From Prolixibacteraceae bacterium (GTDB lineage Bacteria > Bacteroidota > Bacteroidia > Bacteroidales > Prolixibacteraceae), in contig SKHV01000064.1 of NCBI GenBank assembly GCA_007116765.1, positions 1 through 15,737 of the forward strand: a DNA stretch of 15,737 bases. The letters run 5' to 3'. Under the pieces are notes generated by a model. That model saw nothing but the letters and a program-made list of their open reading frames with translations, was not told the origin of the DNA and searched no databases. Numbering within the stretch: the first letter of the stretch is position 1; each line of letters starts with the position of its first letter. Below are positions 14,641 to 15,737 of the stretch, piece by piece. The translations under genes were made by a program, and so were the position numbers.

Positions 14641-15737
14641 TCATATACCGGAGCTATTTTCGTTATGCATTTTGGCATAATCTGAAGGATTCACTCCAAA
14701 TTCATCATTAAAGCACTTTCTGAAATATTTGAGATCGATAAAGCCTACGTCGTAGGTCACTTCTTTTATTGAGTAGTTTCCGTTTTGCAGCATCTTTGCT
14801 GCCTGGTGTAACCTCACCTTTCTGATAAAACTATTGGCCGACATACCAGAAATAGCCTTGAACTTGCGATACAGCTGCATTCTACTCATTCCTAAATCGC
14901 TACAGAAATCGTCGATGTTATATTCAGAATTGTCGATATTATCGAGTACAATGCTACGTGCTTTTTCAATCATGGGATGCACTTTAAGCTCGGGCTTTTC
15001 CGGTTTGTAGGGGCTTGAAACATGCTCTCCCATGTTGAATTTTTCTTTTAGTCTGAGTTGCTTTTCAATAAGTTTATTGACTCTTATAAGTAAGTGATCG
15101 GGATCGATTGGTTTAGGGATGTATGAATCGGCTCCACGAGTAAGACCTTTAATTCTATCGGACTGCTCCGAAAGTACAGTAGTCAAAATAACAGGGATAT
15201 GATCCGTTTTTGCTTCGGTTTTGAGTTGTGTGCATAATTCAAAACCATCCATCTCGGGCATCATCACGTCTGAAATTATTATATCAGGAATATGCTCTTT
15301 TGCAAGCTCGAAAGCAATTCTTCCATTGCCTGCTTCCAACACTTTAAATTGATTATTGAGCAGCGATTTAATAAATTGCCTGATTTCAAAATTATCGTCA
15401 ACTACCAAAGCTAGTAGTTGGTCTTTTTCATAAGTAGTTTTTAGCTTATCCAGATTATGACTTATGGTTTTATGTACTCCAAAATCAGCTCTTTTCCAGT
15501 CAATTACATTCGCCTGCTTGCTGCTCGTCATTTTTTCTTCGTTTGAATATAAATCGGCTAGTGGAAGCTGAAGAGTAAATTCTGAACCTTTACCCGGTGA
15601 GCTTTTCACGGTAATGTTTCCTTTGTGCAAAACAGCCAAACGTTGCGACAAGCTTAAACCAATGCCCGTGCTGTTTTTATTTGTCAAACTATAAAAACGA
15701 GTAAAAATATTTTTCAATTCATGTTCCTCAATACCCA
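14641..15737 (-). CDS. Hybrid two-component system regulator, 5' part cut by window edge
   Basis: The reading frame stays open to the right edge (GIEEHEL precedes the TTG at 15717), so this is the last 364 or so residues of a longer protein. Visible domains, in fragment numbering, are: the end of a histidine-kinase ATPase domain with a GIxxxEL-type G1 tail and the G2 motif STGIGL (about 22-27). Next comes a receiver domain (about 107-225) with D113/D114, phospho-acceptor D156 (ISDVMMPEMDG), T186 and K208 (PKPID). An AraC-type double helix-turn-helix follows (about 255-356; LGMSRMQLYRKFKAISG and VGFIDLKYFRKCFNDEFG). This is the HTCS design by which Bacteroidota sense oligosaccharides in the periplasm and switch on polysaccharide utilisation genes. 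The sensor half is off-window, so the ligand cannot be guessed. Confidence 0.93.
   Translation of the reverse strand, partial: GIEEHELKNIFTRFYSLTNKNSTGIGLSLSQRLAVLHKGNITVKSSPGKGSEFTLQLPLADLYSNEEKMTSSKQANVIDWKRADFGVHKTISHNLDKLKTTYEKDQLLALVVDDNFEIRQFIKSLLNNQFKVLEAGNGRIAFELAKEHIPDIIISDVMMPEMDGFELCTQLKTEAKTDHIPVILTTVLSEQSDRIKGLTRGADSYIPKPIDPDHLLIRVNKLIEKQLRLKEKFNMGEHVSSPYKPEKPELKVHPMIEKARSIVLDNIDNSEYNIDDFCSDLGMSRMQLYRKFKAISGMSANSFIRKVRLHQAAKMLQNGNYSIKEVTYDVGFIDLKYFRKCFNDEFGVNPSDYAKMHNENSSGI

Noticed and set aside
1..15737. CRISPR arrays, insertion sequences, phage genes or attachment sites
   Set aside because: No regularly spaced repeats, transposase, integrase or terminal inverted repeats were seen. 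The tRNA genes are followed by ordinary sequence.

Overview
The window reads as chromosomal DNA of a member of the Bacteroidota, probably a Bacteroidales or Marinilabiliales-type glycan degrader (the family level is a guess). The reasons are several copies of the phylum-specific -7 promoter element TAnnTTTG, a DUF4199 membrane protein, a hybrid two-component regulator ending in an AraC domain, surface lipoproteins of glycoside hydrolase families 2 and 3, and AT-rich intergenic DNA without strong Shine-Dalgarno sequences.

Layout. Positions 1-377 hold a stable-RNA unit read leftward: a good promoter, the small SRP RNA (ffs), tRNA-Thr(UGU) and tRNA-Tyr(GUA). The Thr-Tyr order matches the start of the widespread tRNA cluster that precedes the elongation factor Tu gene, so tRNA-Gly, a second tRNA-Thr and tuf may lie beyond the left edge (inference). 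Positions 567-2140 hold a rightward two-gene unit: a DUF4199 membrane protein and a dolichol-phosphate-mannose-synthase-like glycosyltransferase. A two-way terminator follows.

From 2189 to the right edge every gene points left. Read in transcription order from the right edge, they are: the 3' part of a hybrid two-component regulator (cut by the edge); a DEAD-box RNA helicase with a long structured leader; a GH2 beta-mannosidase lipoprotein; a terminator; a GH3 exo-glycosidase lipoprotein with a PA14 insert; a histidine kinase and response regulator; a small secreted protein behind a promoter with phased TGTCA repeats; a strong terminator; and two adjacent paralogous secreted proteins, each made only of two tandem galactose-binding-like (GH2 sugar-binding type) modules.

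How they may work together. The GH2 and GH3 enzymes are exo-acting and outer-membrane or periplasmic. They would trim beta-linked manno- and gluco- or xylo-oligosaccharides. The kinase/regulator pair next to the GH3 gene is placed to control local genes, and the repeats just downstream of the regulator gene are plausible sites for it. The two modular proteins have no catalytic domain and look like secreted binding proteins. No SusC/SusD pair is visible, so this is not a complete classical polysaccharide utilisation locus inside the window. The least explained part is 2189-4820: the tandem-module operon, the small secreted protein and their control region.
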